This document shows, in pieces, positions 8,727-18,856 of a stretch of 64,000 nucleotides of DNA; position 1 is the first letter of the stretch, and every line of letters begins with the position of its first letter. The translations under genes were made by a program, and so were the position numbers. Under the pieces are notes generated by a model. The model worked only from the letters and a program-made list of their open reading frames with translations. It ran no database searches and was not told where the DNA came from. Location of the stretch: positions 596,105 through 660,104 of the forward strand of contig UNRJ01000002.1 in NCBI GenBank assembly GCA_900537125.1, in the 5' to 3' direction. Source of the DNA: Rhodobacteraceae bacterium Alg238-R152 (GTDB lineage Bacteria > Pseudomonadota > Alphaproteobacteria > Rhodobacterales > Rhodobacteraceae).

Positions 8727-9533
8727 ATGAACTTGGAATTGGCAGCAAATATGGGCGCGACGCCCAAGGCAGACATCCCAGCAGAAAGCCCGCTGGCCAT
8801 TCGGGGCATGACCGTGTCTTACGGACAAAAGCCGGTGGTGTTCTCCGTGGACATGACGGTTGCCGAAAGCTCGATGACCGCGATCATTGGACCAAATGGG
8901 GCAGGCAAATCGACGTTGTTGAAAGCCGCGCTGGGCATTGTTTCACCACTTGCCGGACAAACTCTGGTGTTTGGAAAACCTTTGAAAGCGGCGCGTCATC
9001 GCATTGCTTACGTGCCGCAGCGCGCCAGTGTGGATTGGGATTTCCCTACCCGGGTGATTGATGTGGTTTTGATGGGGCTCTATCGCGAGCTGGGCTTGCT
9101 GCGTCGTATTCGTCCTCAGCATATGGAAAAAGCGCGGGCCTGTTTGGAACGAGTGGGCATGACCGATTTTGCCGACCGCCAGATCGGGCAGTTGTCCGGT
9201 GGTCAGCAGCAGCGGGTGTTTTTGGCACGGGCGCTGGCGCAGGAGGCGGATCTCTATCTGTTGGATGAGCCGTTTGCCGGTGTTGATGCGGCCACAGAGA
9301 AGGCCATCATTGATGTGCTGAAATCCCTGCGCTCTGAAGGCAAAACGGTTGTTGCCGTGCATCACGACCTGACCACCGTGCGCAGCTATTTTGACCGGGT
9401 GTTCCTGATCAACACCCGCAAGGTTGCCGAAGGCACCGTTGAAGAGGCTTTCACGCCGGAGATGCTCAATCAAACTTATGGCGGGCGGCTGGCGACAGGC
9501 CAGATTGACCAGCTGGAGCTTGCGGCGGGCTAA
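8727..9533 (+). CDS. metal ABC transporter ATP-binding protein
   Basis: Cytoplasmic ATPase of the metal importer, 268 aa. Walker A GPNGAGKS (about 55-62), Q-loop VPQRASVDWDFP, signature LSGGQQQR, Walker B LYLLDEPFAGVD, and switch histidine AVHHD are all intact. VPQR...DWDFP is characteristic of the manganese/zinc/iron (MZT) family. The start at 8727 is preceded by AGGGACAG, 10 bp after the binding-protein stop, and avoids a long leader inside the upstream gene. Confidence 0.93.
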   Translation: MNLELAANMGATPKADIPAESPLAIRGMTVSYGQKPVVFSVDMTVAESSMTAIIGPNGAGKSTLLKAALGIVSPLAGQTLVFGKPLKAARHRIAYVPQRASVDWDFPTRVIDVVLMGLYRELGLLRRIRPQHMEKARACLERVGMTDFADRQIGQLSGGQQQRVFLARALAQEADLYLLDEPFAGVDAATEKAIIDVLKSLRSEGKTVVAVHHDLTTVRSYFDRVFLINTRKVAEGTVEEAFTPEMLNQTYGGRLATGQIDQLELAAG

Positions 9534-9536
9534 ATC

Positions 9537-10742
9537 ATGTTTTGGGATGCGTTGACTTTGCAGCTTGGCTACAACGCCACGCTGGTGACCATTGGTGCAA
9601 CCTTGCTGGGCATTGCAGCAGGTGTGACCGGAACCTTTCTCTATTTGCGCAAACGTGCGCTGGTGAGTGACGCCATTAGCCATGCAACACTACCGGGTGT
9701 GGGCATTGCCTTTATGCTGATGGTGCTGCTTGGCGGCGACGGCAGGGCCTTGCCCGGCTTGCTGCTTGGCGCGGCGGTGTCTTCTTGGATTGGATTGTTG
9801 TGTGTCAGCTGGCTCACCCGGTTCACACGTCTCTCCGAAGATGCAGCCATTGGCGCGGTGTTGTCGGTGTTCTTTGGGTTTGGGATCGTTTTGTTGACGG
9901 TGATCCAAACCATGGGTGCAGGACGTGCGGCGGGTTTGGAGGGCTTCTTGCTGGGATCGACGGCAGGCATGTTGTTCAACGACGCTTTGGTGATTGCCGG
10001 CGGTGGGGCCCTGACGCTTCTGGCTGTTATAATCTTACGCCGTCCGATGACATTGTTGGCCTTTGATCCGGAATATGCCGCGTCACGGGGCGTGAACGTG
10101 GGGCGTATGGACCTTGCGATTATGGCGTTGGCCTTAGCCGTGACGGTGGTTGGGCTCAAAGTGGTGGGGCTGATCCTGATTGTCGCCATGTTGATCATTC
10201 CGCCGGTCACCGCGCGATTCTGGACCGAACGTACCGACCATATGGTTTTGATTTCAGGGCTTTGTGGTGGTCTGGCGGCTTGGATTGGCGCCTCGCTGTC
10301 CGCAGTGGCGCCTGCGATGCCAACCGGACCAATCATTGTATTGACCAGTTTTGCGCTGTTTGTGCTGTCCCTACTGCTTGCACCCAACCGTGGTGTGTTG
10401 GCGGTTTACCTGCGACACGTTCGGTTTCAGCGACGGGTGCATATGCGTCAGGGCTTGTTGGCGCTGGCCCAAGGGCAGCCGATTTATGAAGCCTTCACGG
10501 TGCGGCTGTTGAAGCGCGCAGGATTGGCCCATGCAGATGGTGTGCCAACCGATGATGGGCGCGCGCGGGCGGCGAAAGCTTTACTGGACGAAAAGCGCTG
10601 GGAGTTGGTGCGTGCGGATCAGGCGTTTGAGAGCGCGGCTGCGCTCTATGATGGTCTACGTGATATCGAGACCGTGCTGACCGGCGACCAGATTTCCGAA
10701 ATTGATCAACGTATTGGCGGACCACAGGGAGTGACGGCATGA
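9537..10742 (+). CDS. metal ABC transporter permease with cytoplasmic C-terminal extension
   Basis: First of two ABC-3 family membrane subunits. Residues about 1-290 hold eight to nine hydrophobic segments with the family landmarks SDAISHATLPG and GLKVVGLILI followed by AMLIIPP. About 100 soluble residues follow (about 300-401, HMRQGLLALAQGQPIYEAF onward) with the pattern of a winged-helix domain, including KALLDEKRWELVRADQ. Such a tail is absent from the second permease and may sense metal or regulate transport. The gene starts 3 bp after the ATPase and overlaps the next gene by 4 bp (ATGA). Confidence 0.9.
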   Translation: MFWDALTLQLGYNATLVTIGATLLGIAAGVTGTFLYLRKRALVSDAISHATLPGVGIAFMLMVLLGGDGRALPGLLLGAAVSSWIGLLCVSWLTRFTRLSEDAAIGAVLSVFFGFGIVLLTVIQTMGAGRAAGLEGFLLGSTAGMLFNDALVIAGGGALTLLAVIILRRPMTLLAFDPEYAASRGVNVGRMDLAIMALALAVTVVGLKVVGLILIVAMLIIPPVTARFWTERTDHMVLISGLCGGLAAWIGASLSAVAPAMPTGPIIVLTSFALFVLSLLLAPNRGVLAVYLRHVRFQRRVHMRQGLLALAQGQPIYEAFTVRLLKRAGLAHADGVPTDDGRARAAKALLDEKRWELVRADQAFESAAALYDGLRDIETVLTGDQISEIDQRIGGPQGVTA

Positions 10743-11665
10743 GTGGTGAAGAGTTTGTGCCACTGTCCCTAACACCAATGTTGATTGGTGTATTGGCGGC
10801 GGTGGCCTGTGCCTTGCCGGGCAACTTTCTGGTGCTGCGCAAACAGGCGCTGATTGGGGATGCGATTTCACATGTGGTTTTGCCGGGGATTGTTGTGGCG
10901 TTCCTCATCACCGGTTTGGTGGCCGCAGCCCCGATGATGCTGGGAGCTGCCGCTGCTGCGTTGGTGTCGGTGGTGATGATCGAAGCCATTCGCCGCCTGG
11001 GCAATATCGAGCCGGGTGCGGCGATGGGGCTGACCTTCACAACGCTATTTGCGGCGGGTGTTTTGCTTTTGGAACAAAGCGATACCTCCTCGGTGCATTT
11101 GGATGTTGAACATGCACTGTATGGCAATCTGGAAAGCTTGATTTGGCTCGACGCGATTGGCTGGTCAAGCTTGCTTGATCCTCTGGCTTTGATGGGGCTG
11201 CCACCCGAGTTAGGTCGGGTTGTGATTGCGCTGATCGGTGTGGTTGGATTCCTGTGGCTGTTCTGGCGCCCGTTGGTGTTGTCGACATTTGACGAAAGTT
11301 TTGCACAGGCGATGGGCATTGCGACCAATCGGCTGGGCGTGGCCTTGGTCATGGTGGCGGCGTTGGCCGCCGTGGCAGCCTTTGATGCAGTTGGCTCGAT
11401 CATCGTGATTGCGATGTTCATTTGCCCCCCGGCAGCGGCGCGGCTGATGACCAACCGGTTGGAGCATCAAGTCGCCTGGAGTGTTGTTTTTGCAGTGCTT
11501 TCTGCGGTGTTCGGCTACATCTTTGCAGGCTATGGGCCACTTTGGCTGGGCTTTGACAATGCGGTCAGCGCGGCAGGCATGATTGCCACTGTGTCGGGTC
11601 TTATTCTGATGCTTGCGGCTTGTTGTGCGCCCCACCGGCATCGCAGCGGAGCGCCAGTGGCCTAG
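10739..11665 (+). CDS. metal ABC transporter permease, second subunit
   Basis: Second ABC-3 family permease, 308 aa and about eight membrane segments, with GDAISHVVLPGIVVAF and the conserved IVIAMFICPPAAARL. Two different permeases in one operon match SitCD/MntCD rather than the single ZnuB, which favours Mn or Fe over Zn; this is inference from family layout. The stop codon overlaps the stop of the converging SulP gene: both use the palindrome CTAG at 11662-11665. Confidence 0.92.
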   Translation: MSGEEFVPLSLTPMLIGVLAAVACALPGNFLVLRKQALIGDAISHVVLPGIVVAFLITGLVAAAPMMLGAAAAALVSVVMIEAIRRLGNIEPGAAMGLTFTTLFAAGVLLLEQSDTSSVHLDVEHALYGNLESLIWLDAIGWSSLLDPLALMGLPPELGRVVIALIGVVGFLWLFWRPLVLSTFDESFAQAMGIATNRLGVALVMVAALAAVAAFDAVGSIIVIAMFICPPAAARLMTNRLEHQVAWSVVFAVLSAVFGYIFAGYGPLWLGFDNAVSAAGMIATVSGLILMLAACCAPHRHRSGAPVA

Positions 11666-13395
11666 GCCGCTTGGCTGCTTTGGGGATCGCTAAGGGCCTG
11701 CCAGGCGTCATACTGAGATAGGAAAATCTCACCGCTCAAATTATCCAAGAAATGGCTGCGCTTCAGTCGGTCCATGACCGGACCTTTGACTTCTGAGAAA
11801 TGCAGCTGGATGTGCATGTCCTTGAGGCGGCTGTGGATAGCTTCAAGGCTTTCCAATGCACTTATGTCGATTTCATTGACGGCGGAGGCCATGAGCACAA
11901 CGTCGGTGATCGGTTGGTCGCAGACCACACGGTCGTAGATGTAGTCTTCCAAGAAACGTGCATTGGCAAAATACAGGCTTTCATCGATCCGTAAGGTAAC
12001 CAGGTGTGGCGCGGTTTTTACCTTATGACGAAGGATGTTACGGAAGTGCTGCGTGCCCGGGACCAGCCCCACTTCGGCCACATGTGGGCGGGATGTTTTA
12101 TAGAGATGCAGCGCGATGGAGAGCAGCACACCCGCGCTGACACCAACCTCGACACCGAGGCCCAAGGTGAGCGCAATGGTGGTGGCGACGGCGGCAAAAT
12201 CAACGCGGGAATAGCCCCATGCGCGGCGCAGGATTGAAAGGTCCACAAGGCTCATTACAGCGACGATGATGGTGGCGGCGAGGGTGGCCTTGGGCAGGAA
12301 AAACAGGAACGGCGTGAGGAAGAGGGCGGCTCCAGCGATTCCAACCGCTGTGAAAGCACCTGCGGCAGGGGTTTGTGCACCTGCGTCGAAGTTCACAACC
12401 GAACGGGCAAAGCCGCCAGTGACCGGGTAACCGCCTGAAATCGCGGAGGCGATGTTGGATGTGCCTAGGCCAATGAGTTCTTGATCCGGGTCGATGCGCT
12501 GGCGGCGTTTGGCAGCGAGGGTTTGGGCGACAGACACGCTTTCGACAAAGCCGATGATGGAGATTAAGAGCGCGGCCAGGAAGAGCTGCGACCAGAGGTC
12601 AGGGGAGAAACTCGGCGCGGAAAGTGGGGGTAATCCGGTGGGAACGGTGCCGACGATTTGGACATCTTTTCCAGCAAGATCAAATATATAGGCGGAGAGT
12701 GTGGTGGCCGCTACGGCGGCGACGGGACCGGCCTTGGTCAAGACATCGGCGAGGCGAGGGGTTGCGCCGAGTTTGAGCAAGAAGGGTTTCAGCCTTTTGC
12801 GGGTCCAGAAGAGGAAGGCCAAAGCCGCCGCGCCGAGGGCCAGCGTATAGGGGTTGGTTTGGGGCAAATGCGCGACCAAGGAGCTGAGCAATTCTGGCAG
12901 CGTGTGGCCGTGCGCTGAGACGCCGAGGATGTGTTTGAGCTGGCTTGTGGCGATCAGGATTCCGGAGGCGGTGATGAAGCCTGCAATCACCGGGTGCGAC
13001 AGGAAATTGGCAAGGAATCCAAGGCGTAAGAGGCCCATCAGGGTGAGCATGACGCCTGACATAAACGCCAAAGTGATGGCGGCCATCAGGTACTCCGTGG
13101 TGCCTTGTAAGGCGAGGTTTCCGAGGGCGGCGGCGGTCATCAGGGAGACCACGGCGACGGGGCCAACAGCCAACACACGGGAGGTGCCAAAAAGGGCGTA
13201 AGCAACCAGCGGTAGGATAGAGGCATAGAGACCAACTTCAGGGGGCAGGCCTGCCAGTAGGGCATAGGCCAGCGACTGAGGAATCAGCATAATTGTCACA
13301 ATCACAGCGGCCATCATGTCGGCACCAAGTGTTTGACGGTCATAAGTTTTTGCCCAAGTCAGAATTGGCAGGTAGCGCAGTAGTTGGTGTGGCAT
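11662..13395 (-). CDS. SulP family anion transporter with STAS domain
   Basis: Inner-membrane anion permease of the SLC26/SulP family (sulfate, bicarbonate or other anions). The 577-aa product has the conserved first helix region IMLIPQSLAYALLAGLPP, about 11-12 membrane segments to residue 420, the SGGYPVTGGFARS motif, and a C-terminal STAS domain (about 440-560, VNEIDISALESLEAIHSRL). The ATG at 13395 has GAGG six bases upstream. A TTG 42 bp upstream would add a charged leader and lacks a ribosome site. No carbonic anhydrase or sulfur gene is adjacent, so the anion is undetermined. Confidence 0.9.
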   Translation of the reverse strand: MPHQLLRYLPILTWAKTYDRQTLGADMMAAVIVTIMLIPQSLAYALLAGLPPEVGLYASILPLVAYALFGTSRVLAVGPVAVVSLMTAAALGNLALQGTTEYLMAAITLAFMSGVMLTLMGLLRLGFLANFLSHPVIAGFITASGILIATSQLKHILGVSAHGHTLPELLSSLVAHLPQTNPYTLALGAAALAFLFWTRKRLKPFLLKLGATPRLADVLTKAGPVAAVAATTLSAYIFDLAGKDVQIVGTVPTGLPPLSAPSFSPDLWSQLFLAALLISIIGFVESVSVAQTLAAKRRQRIDPDQELIGLGTSNIASAISGGYPVTGGFARSVVNFDAGAQTPAAGAFTAVGIAGAALFLTPFLFFLPKATLAATIIVAVMSLVDLSILRRAWGYSRVDFAAVATTIALTLGLGVEVGVSAGVLLSIALHLYKTSRPHVAEVGLVPGTQHFRNILRHKVKTAPHLVTLRIDESLYFANARFLEDYIYDRVVCDQPITDVVLMASAVNEIDISALESLEAIHSRLKDMHIQLHFSEVKGPVMDRLKRSHFLDNLSGEIFLSQYDAWQALSDPQSSQAA

Positions 13396-13703
13396 TGGGG
13401 CCTCATGAGGATCGCGGTTGTGCTCTATATATTCCAAAAATCGAATAAGAAAACCCTTACGCGGTGACTTGTCGGTAGTCAGAGCGGACCACGCCTCGTG
13501 GTTTGTTCGTTAACTATTGAAATTCACTGAATATTTGCTTTCGGTATCGTGACTGTTTTGCGTCGGTATTGCGTCGGTGGGCCATCTGGCGAAGAGGCAG
13601 GTTACGGCTTGGACCGTTGCGAGGTGAGTTTGCGCAACGGGCCGTGCGTTGACATCTTGGTCGATCCCGCCAAAACCTGTGCCACCAAGACATGGGGGCA
13701 GGT
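13396..13703. other. 308-bp intergenic region between SulP and oxoprolinase genes
   Basis: Divergent promoter region with no convincing gene. A direct repeat TTGCGTCGGT occurs at 13558-13567 and 13569-13578, one helical turn apart, and a weak hairpin CTTGGT/ACCAAG lies near 13656-13690. AT-rich sequence at 13500-13550 could hold the promoter. The repeat could be an activator site; no regulator gene is adjacent. Confidence 0.4.
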
Positions 13704-16700
13704 ATGAGCGGCGCGTGGGAATTCTGGATCGACCGAGGCGGCACTTTCACAGACATCGTGGCGCGTAAGCCGGATGGAGAGGTGGTGACCCACAAGCTGC
13801 TGTCGGAAAACCCCGAGCGCTACAAAGACGCCGCCGTGCAAGGCATCCGTGATTTGATGGATGTCGGCGGAGATTTTGACACCGGATCCATTGGTGCAGT
13901 GAAGATGGGCACCACGGTGGCGACCAACGCGCTATTGGAGCGCAAAGGCGAGCGCGTGGCGCTGGTGATCACCAAAGGGTTTCGCGATCTGTTGCTGATT
14001 GGGTATCAGACACGGCCGAAGTTGTTTGATCTGGAAATCAAGCGACCAGACCTTGTGTATGAAACCGTCATAGAAATGGATGAGCGTCTGGATGCGGATG
14101 GCGGCGTGGTGCGGGCCTTGGATGAGGGTGTGCTGCGCAAGCAGATGCAGGTGGCGTTTGACGACGGCATTCGCGCGATCGCGATTGCCGGGCTGCATGG
14201 ATATCTGAACCCCGTACATGAAACGCGGGCCGCAGAGATGGCGCGTGACATTGGGTTCACACAAGTGTCAGTCAGTTCCGAGGTCAGCCGATTGGCCAAG
14301 CTGGTCGGGCGGGGTGATACCACGGTGGTGGATGCCTATCTGTCACCCATTCTGCGGCGCTATGTCGATCAGGTGGCCGGGGCAATTGACGTGGGGCGGG
14401 CCTGTGAGCGGCTGCTGTTCATGCAGTCCAACGGTGGGTTGACCGATGCCAGCTTGTTCCACGGGCGCGACGCAATCCTGTCCGGCCCGGCGGGGGGCAT
14501 TGTGGGCATGGTGAAAACCGGCGAGGCGGCGGGGGTCGAGCGTCTGATTGGTTTTGACATGGGCGGAACCTCCACCGATGTCAGCCACTATGCGGGCGAT
14601 TATGAACGCAGCTTTGAGACCGAGGTGGCCGGTGTGCGCATGCGGGCGCCAATGATGGATATTCATACGGTGGCTGCTGGTGGTGGCTCGATTTGTACCT
14701 TCCGCGATCGGCGGTTTCAGGTGGGGCCGGAAAGTGCCGGGGCCGATCCGGGACCAGCGTGTTACCGCCGTGGTGGGCCACTCACAGTCACCGACTGCAA
14801 CGTTATGCTGGGCAAGTTGAACCCCGATCATTTCCCACATGTGTTTGGGCCAATTGGCGACCTGCCGCTGGACGTCGACGTGGTGCGCGTGAAGTTTGCC
14901 CAGATGGCCGCGGCTGTGGCGTCGGAGACCGGCGAGGCAGCGCGCAGCCCGGAGGAGATGGCCGAGGGGTTCCTGCGGATTGCGGTCGACAATATGGCCA
15001 ATGCAATCAAGAAAATCTCGGTGCAGCGTGGGCATGATGTGACCGGCTATGCGCTGCAGTGTTTTGGCGGTGCAGGCGGGCAGCATGCCTGTTTGGTGGC
15101 GGACGCATTGGGCATGACGAAGGTGTTTATTCATCCCCATGCCGGGGTGCTGTCGGCCTATGGCATGGGCTTGGCGGAAATCCGGGCGATGCGCGAGGTG
15201 CAGCTGGATGTGCCGTTGACGGATGTGGCGGCAGCGCAGGCTGCGCTGGCCGGGATTGAAGCCGAGGCGCGCGAAGAGGTGGCGGCGCAAGGGGTGGCCC
15301 AGATGCGCTGTGAGGCGCGGGCGCATCTGCGGTATGAGGGCAGTCATCAGCCGTTGGAGGTGGCGTTTGGATCGGCGGCAGAGATGCAGTCGGCCTTTGA
15401 GGACGTGCACAAACAGCGGTTTGGCTTCATCAGCCCGGAGCGCGGTTTGCTGTTTGACATGCTGAGCGTGGAGGCGATTGGCGAAACTGGTGAGGCACCG
15501 GGTGTGGTGGCTGTTGGTGAAAGTGACGAGCCCAAGGCGCTAATCGCGGTGCATGTTGGGGGAGCGCGGCGCGATGTGCCGTTATATGATCGCGACGAGC
15601 TAAGCGCAGACGCGGTGGTCGCGGGGCCTGCGGTGATTTCGGAAAAAACCGGCACCAATGTGGTGGAGCCGGGCTGGGCGGCACGGCTGGATGGCTTGGG
15701 CAACTTGATGTTGGAGCGGGTTGAGGACATGGCGCGGGAGACTGCGGCAGGGACCACGGTGGACCCGGTGCTGCTAGAAGTGTTCAACAACTTGTTTATG
15801 TCGGTGGCGGATCAGATGGGGGCCACATTGGCCAACACCTCGTGGTCCGTAAACATCAAAGAGCGGCTGGATTTCAGTTGCGCAATCTTTGACACGCAGG
15901 GTGATTTGGTAGCGAACGCGCCGCATGTTCCGGTGCATTTGGGGTCTATGGCGGAAAGCATTCGCACGGTGATGCGGGAGAACGCGGGTGACATTCATGA
16001 GGGTGACGCCTTTATGCTGAACTCGCCATACAATGGAGGCACCCATTTGCCGGATGTGACCGTGGTGACGCCGGTGTTTCATGGTGGCGAGGTGGTGTTT
16101 TGGCTGGGATCACGTGGGCACCATGCGGATATTGGTGGCCGCACGCCGGGATCAGGCCCGCCAGACAGCACGCATATCGACCATGAAGGCGTGTTGATTG
16201 ACAATGTGCGGCTGGTCTCTCGGGGTGATTTGCAAGATGGGGTGGCGCGGGAAGTACTGGCCAGTGGCACGTATCCGGCGCGCAATCCGGATCAGAATAT
16301 GGCGGACCTGAAGGCGCAGGTGGCGGCAAATGAGACCGGACGGCGGGAGCTGCTCAAGGTGGTGGATCACTATGGGTTGGGCGTGGTGCAGGCCTATATG
16401 GGGCATGTGCAGGACAACGCCGAAGAAAGCGTGCGGCGGGTGATTGACCGGCTGAAAGATGGCGTGTTCAGCTATGCGATGGACCATGGGGCCAGCATTC
16501 AGGTGCAGGTCTCGGTGGATCGAGGCGCGCGTGAAGCGGTGATTGATTTTACCGGCACCAGCGCGCAGCATCCGGGCAATTACAACGCACCGCTGTCGGT
16601 GTGTCGCGCCGTGGTCTTATATGTGTTCCGCACCATGGTGGGGGCAGAGATTCCGCTCAATGAGGGCTGTCTGAAGCCGCTGCGCATCAAGGTGCCGGAT

Positions 16701-17288
16701 GGGTCGATGCTCAACCCGGTGTATCCGGCGGCGGTGATTGCGGGCAATACGGAGGTCAGTCAGGCGACGTGCAATGCGCTCTATGGCGCACTGGGCGTGA
16801 TGGCTTGTTCGCAGGCAACAATGAACAACTTCATCTGGGGCAATGAGACGTTTCAGAATTATGAAACCATAGCGGGTGGCACCGGGGCAGGGCCGGGGTT
16901 TGATGGTTGTGATGCGGTGCAGACCCATATGACCAACACCCGTTCGACTGATCCTGAGATTCTGGAGAAACGGTTTCCGGTGCGGTTGGAAGCGTTTGGC
17001 GTGCGGGAGGGCTCTGGTGGCGTCGGTCAGTGGACGGGCGGCAATGGCGCGTTGCGCAAGCTACGGTTTTTGGCACCCGTGACGGTGACTACCTTGTGTT
17101 CTCATCGCGAAGTACCGCCGTTTGGCGTGCAGGGCGGCGCGCCGGGCGCTGTGGGTGTGAACTGGGTTGAGATGCCGGATGGGACGCGGGTTGACCTGCA
17201 GGGGTTTGACGAGATTGATCTGCCAGCGGGTGCGGTGTTTGGCATGGGCACGCCGGGTGGTGGCGGTTGGGGGGCATCAGATCGATAG
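13704..17288 (+). CDS. 5-oxoprolinase / hydantoinase, fused HyuA-HyuB
   Basis: ATP-dependent ring opening of 5-oxo-L-proline to glutamate is the likely reaction. The 1194-aa chain carries both halves: HyuA part (about 1-670) with [28 protein letters not shown] and the ATPase motif [12 protein letters not shown]; HyuB part (about 690-1190) with [30 protein letters not shown] and [13 protein letters not shown]. Fusion of the two halves is typical of eukaryotic-type 5-oxoprolinase, whereas N-methylhydantoinases usually keep them separate. The start at 13704 follows GGGGGCAGG. The gene stands alone before a terminator; no glutathione-pathway gene is near. Confidence 0.9.
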   Translation: MSGAWEFWIDRGGTFTDIVARKPDGEVVTHKLLSENPERYKDAAVQGIRDLMDVGGDFDTGSIGAVKMGTTVATNALLERKGERVALVITKGFRDLLLIGYQTRPKLFDLEIKRPDLVYETVIEMDERLDADGGVVRALDEGVLRKQMQVAFDDGIRAIAIAGLHGYLNPVHETRAAEMARDIGFTQVSVSSEVSRLAKLVGRGDTTVVDAYLSPILRRYVDQVAGAIDVGRACERLLFMQSNGGLTDASLFHGRDAILSGPAGGIVGMVKTGEAAGVERLIGFDMGGTSTDVSHYAGDYERSFETEVAGVRMRAPMMDIHTVAAGGGSICTFRDRRFQVGPESAGADPGPACYRRGGPLTVTDCNVMLGKLNPDHFPHVFGPIGDLPLDVDVVRVKFAQMAAAVASETGEAARSPEEMAEGFLRIAVDNMANAIKKISVQRGHDVTGYALQCFGGAGGQHACLVADALGMTKVFIHPHAGVLSAYGMGLAEIRAMREVQLDVPLTDVAAAQAALAGIEAEAREEVAAQGVAQMRCEARAHLRYEGSHQPLEVAFGSAAEMQSAFEDVHKQRFGFISPERGLLFDMLSVEAIGETGEAPGVVAVGESDEPKALIAVHVGGARRDVPLYDRDELSADAVVAGPAVISEKTGTNVVEPGWAARLDGLGNLMLERVEDMARETAAGTTVDPVLLEVFNNLFMSVADQMGATLANTSWSVNIKERLDFSCAIFDTQGDLVANAPHVPVHLGSMAESIRTVMRENAGDIHEGDAFMLNSPYNGGTHLPDVTVVTPVFHGGEVVFWLGSRGHHADIGGRTPGSGPPDSTHIDHEGVLIDNVRLVSRGDLQDGVAREVLASGTYPARNPDQNMADLKAQVAANETGRRELLKVVDHYGLGVVQAYMGHVQDNAEESVRRVIDRLKDGVFSYAMDHGASIQVQVSVDRGAREAVIDFTGTSAQHPGNYNAPLSVCRAVVLYVFRTMVGAEIPLNEGCLKPLRIKVPDGSMLNPVYPAAVIAGNTEVSQATCNALYGALGVMACSQATMNNFIWGNETFQNYETIAGGTGAGPGFDGCDAVQTHMTNTRSTDPEILEKRFPVRLEAFGVREGSGGVGQWTGGNGALRKLRFLAPVTVTTLCSHREVPPFGVQGGAPGAVGVNWVEMPDGTRVDLQGFDEIDLPAGAVFGMGTPGGGGWGASDR

Positions 17289-17292
17289 AAAG

Positions 17293-17330
17293 AAGGCCCG
17301 AAGTCAACGCCTCGGGCCTTTTGCCTTTTA
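17293..17330 (+). terminator. terminator after 5-oxoprolinase
   Basis: Nine-bp stem AAGGCCCGA / TCGGGCCTT (17293-17301, 17312-17320) followed by TTGCCTTTT. It reaches the end of the converging aminotransferase gene and may serve both. Confidence 0.8.
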
Positions 17331-18680
17331 GGCGGCAGAGAAACCTGCATCCAAAGCCGAAAGGATGGTGTTCACCTCGCCCTCAGAGATGGTCAGCGGC
17401 GGGGACATCAGCACGTTGTGCGCACCAAGACGGACCATGGAGCCGGCTTGATAGGTGGCTTCGTGGATTTTCTTCATGGTGGCCATGTCCATCGGCGTCT
17501 TGGCGGCGGCGTCAGAGACCAGCTCGATACCGGTCATCAACCCGTGACCGCCACGCACGTCACCGATGATGTCGTATTTCTCGGCCAGCTTTTTCACACC
17601 TTCAAACAGCTGCGTGCCACGGGCGGCGGCATTGGTCTTCAGGTCCAGACGGGTGGTCTCGGCCAAGGTGGCGATCACGGCGGCGGAGCCAACCGGATGG
17701 GCGGAGTAGGTGTAGCCGTGGAAAATACCCGCTTCGCCGGTTTGGTCGTTTTCAAACACGTCGGCAACTTTGTCGCCCACCATGCAGGCGCCAACCGGGA
17801 AGTAGCCGGAGGTGATGCCCTTGGCGGTGGTCATCATGTCGGGCTGCACGCCCCAGTGACGCGCGCCGGACCAGTCGCCGGTGCGGCCAAAGCCGGTGAT
17901 GACTTCGTCAGAAATCATCAGGATACCGTGGCGGTCACAAATCTCGCGCATCAGCTTCATGAAGGAGGCGTCGGGCACAATCACACCACCAGCGCCTTGG
18001 ATTGGCTCCATGATAAAGGCGGCGATGGTTTTGGGATCCTGGAAGGCGATCTCGTCCTCAAAGGCGGCGGCGATGTTTTGCGCCAGTTGGGCCGGGTCAC
18101 TTTCGTTGAATGGGTTGCGGTAGGGGTAGGGCGACGGCAGGTGGAAGCAGCCGGGCAGCAGCGGTTCGTAGTTGATGCGGAAGCGGTTGTTGCCGTTTAC
18201 GGATGCGCCGCCAAAGTGGGTGCCGTGGTAGCCTTTCTTGAGGCTGATGAATTTGGTGCGGGTCGGCTCACCGCGCAAACGGTGGTACTGGCGGGACAGA
18301 CGCAGGGCGGTTTCCACGGAATCAGAGCCGCCAGAGGTGAAAAACACACGCGACATGCCGTCTTCAGCGAAGAATTCACGCACAGCATAGGAGGCCTCGA
18401 TCGCCGGTGGGTTCGAGGTGCCGGCAAAGGCGGAGTAATACGGCAGATCGTAGAGTTGCTTGGCGATGGCTTCTTTCACCACGTTGTTGGAGTAGCCGAG
18501 GTTCACGCACCACAACCCGCCCACAGCGTCCACGGTGGAGTGGCCGTCGATGTCGGTGATGTTCACACCTTCGGCGCCTTTGATGATCTTGGGCGGGGTG
18601 CTGAGACTGTCCGCTGGTGCACCCATCGGATGCCAGAGGTGGCGGGCGTTGTTTTCCGTCAGGAAGTTGTCGTCTTTCAT
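17328..18680 (-). CDS. class III omega-aminotransferase
   Basis: PLP enzyme moving an amino group from an omega-amino acid, amine or diamine to a keto acid, usually pyruvate. The 450-aa product shows the phosphate-binding region SGGSDSVETA (116-125), YHGTHFGG, Asp258 in ISDEV and the PLP lysine Lys287 in TTAKGITSGY. Length and motifs match the beta-alanine/putrescine/taurine-pyruvate group common in roseobacters; the amino donor cannot be fixed from sequence. A 14-bp palindrome at 18725-18738, 45-58 bp upstream of the start, is shared with the aldehyde dehydrogenase at the left edge. Transamination followed by aldehyde oxidation would make biochemical sense. Confidence 0.9.
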   Translation of the reverse strand: MKDDNFLTENNARHLWHPMGAPADSLSTPPKIIKGAEGVNITDIDGHSTVDAVGGLWCVNLGYSNNVVKEAIAKQLYDLPYYSAFAGTSNPPAIEASYAVREFFAEDGMSRVFFTSGGSDSVETALRLSRQYHRLRGEPTRTKFISLKKGYHGTHFGGASVNGNNRFRINYEPLLPGCFHLPSPYPYRNPFNESDPAQLAQNIAAAFEDEIAFQDPKTIAAFIMEPIQGAGGVIVPDASFMKLMREICDRHGILMISDEVITGFGRTGDWSGARHWGVQPDMMTTAKGITSGYFPVGACMVGDKVADVFENDQTGEAGIFHGYTYSAHPVGSAAVIATLAETTRLDLKTNAAARGTQLFEGVKKLAEKYDIIGDVRGGHGLMTGIELVSDAAAKTPMDMATMKKIHEATYQAGSMVRLGAHNVLMSPPLTISEGEVNTILSALDAGFSAA

Positions 18681-18724
18681 GGCTGTGCTCCCTTGGTCGC
18701 AGGGGTGATTCCTACGTGCTGAAA

Positions 18725-18738
18725 AATTTGATCAAATT
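18725..18738. promoter_or_regulatory. 14-bp palindrome, second copy of shared operator
   Basis: AATTTGATCAAATT is a perfect palindrome identical to the inner 14 bp of 935-950. It lies in the 176-bp divergent region between the aminotransferase (start 18680) and mutL (start 18857), much nearer the aminotransferase. I found no third intergenic copy. Confidence 0.6.
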
Positions 18739-18856
18739 ATGAGATGGCTATGGTGTTCTGTCCAGAGAAAGAGCGACACGGGGATAGCAAAAAGCGACTG
18801 CTGATCCGTGCAATCTTGGTGGTAGAATCAAACGAGAACATGCTACATTTCGTCCT

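Noticed and set aside
14343..15410. 355-codon open frame opposite the oxoprolinase gene
   Set aside because: His/Arg-rich antisense shadow inside a continuous 1194-aa protein.
17418..18722. 434-codon open frame opposite the aminotransferase gene
   Set aside because: Antisense shadow of a complete class III aminotransferase, Gly/Val/His-rich with no motif.
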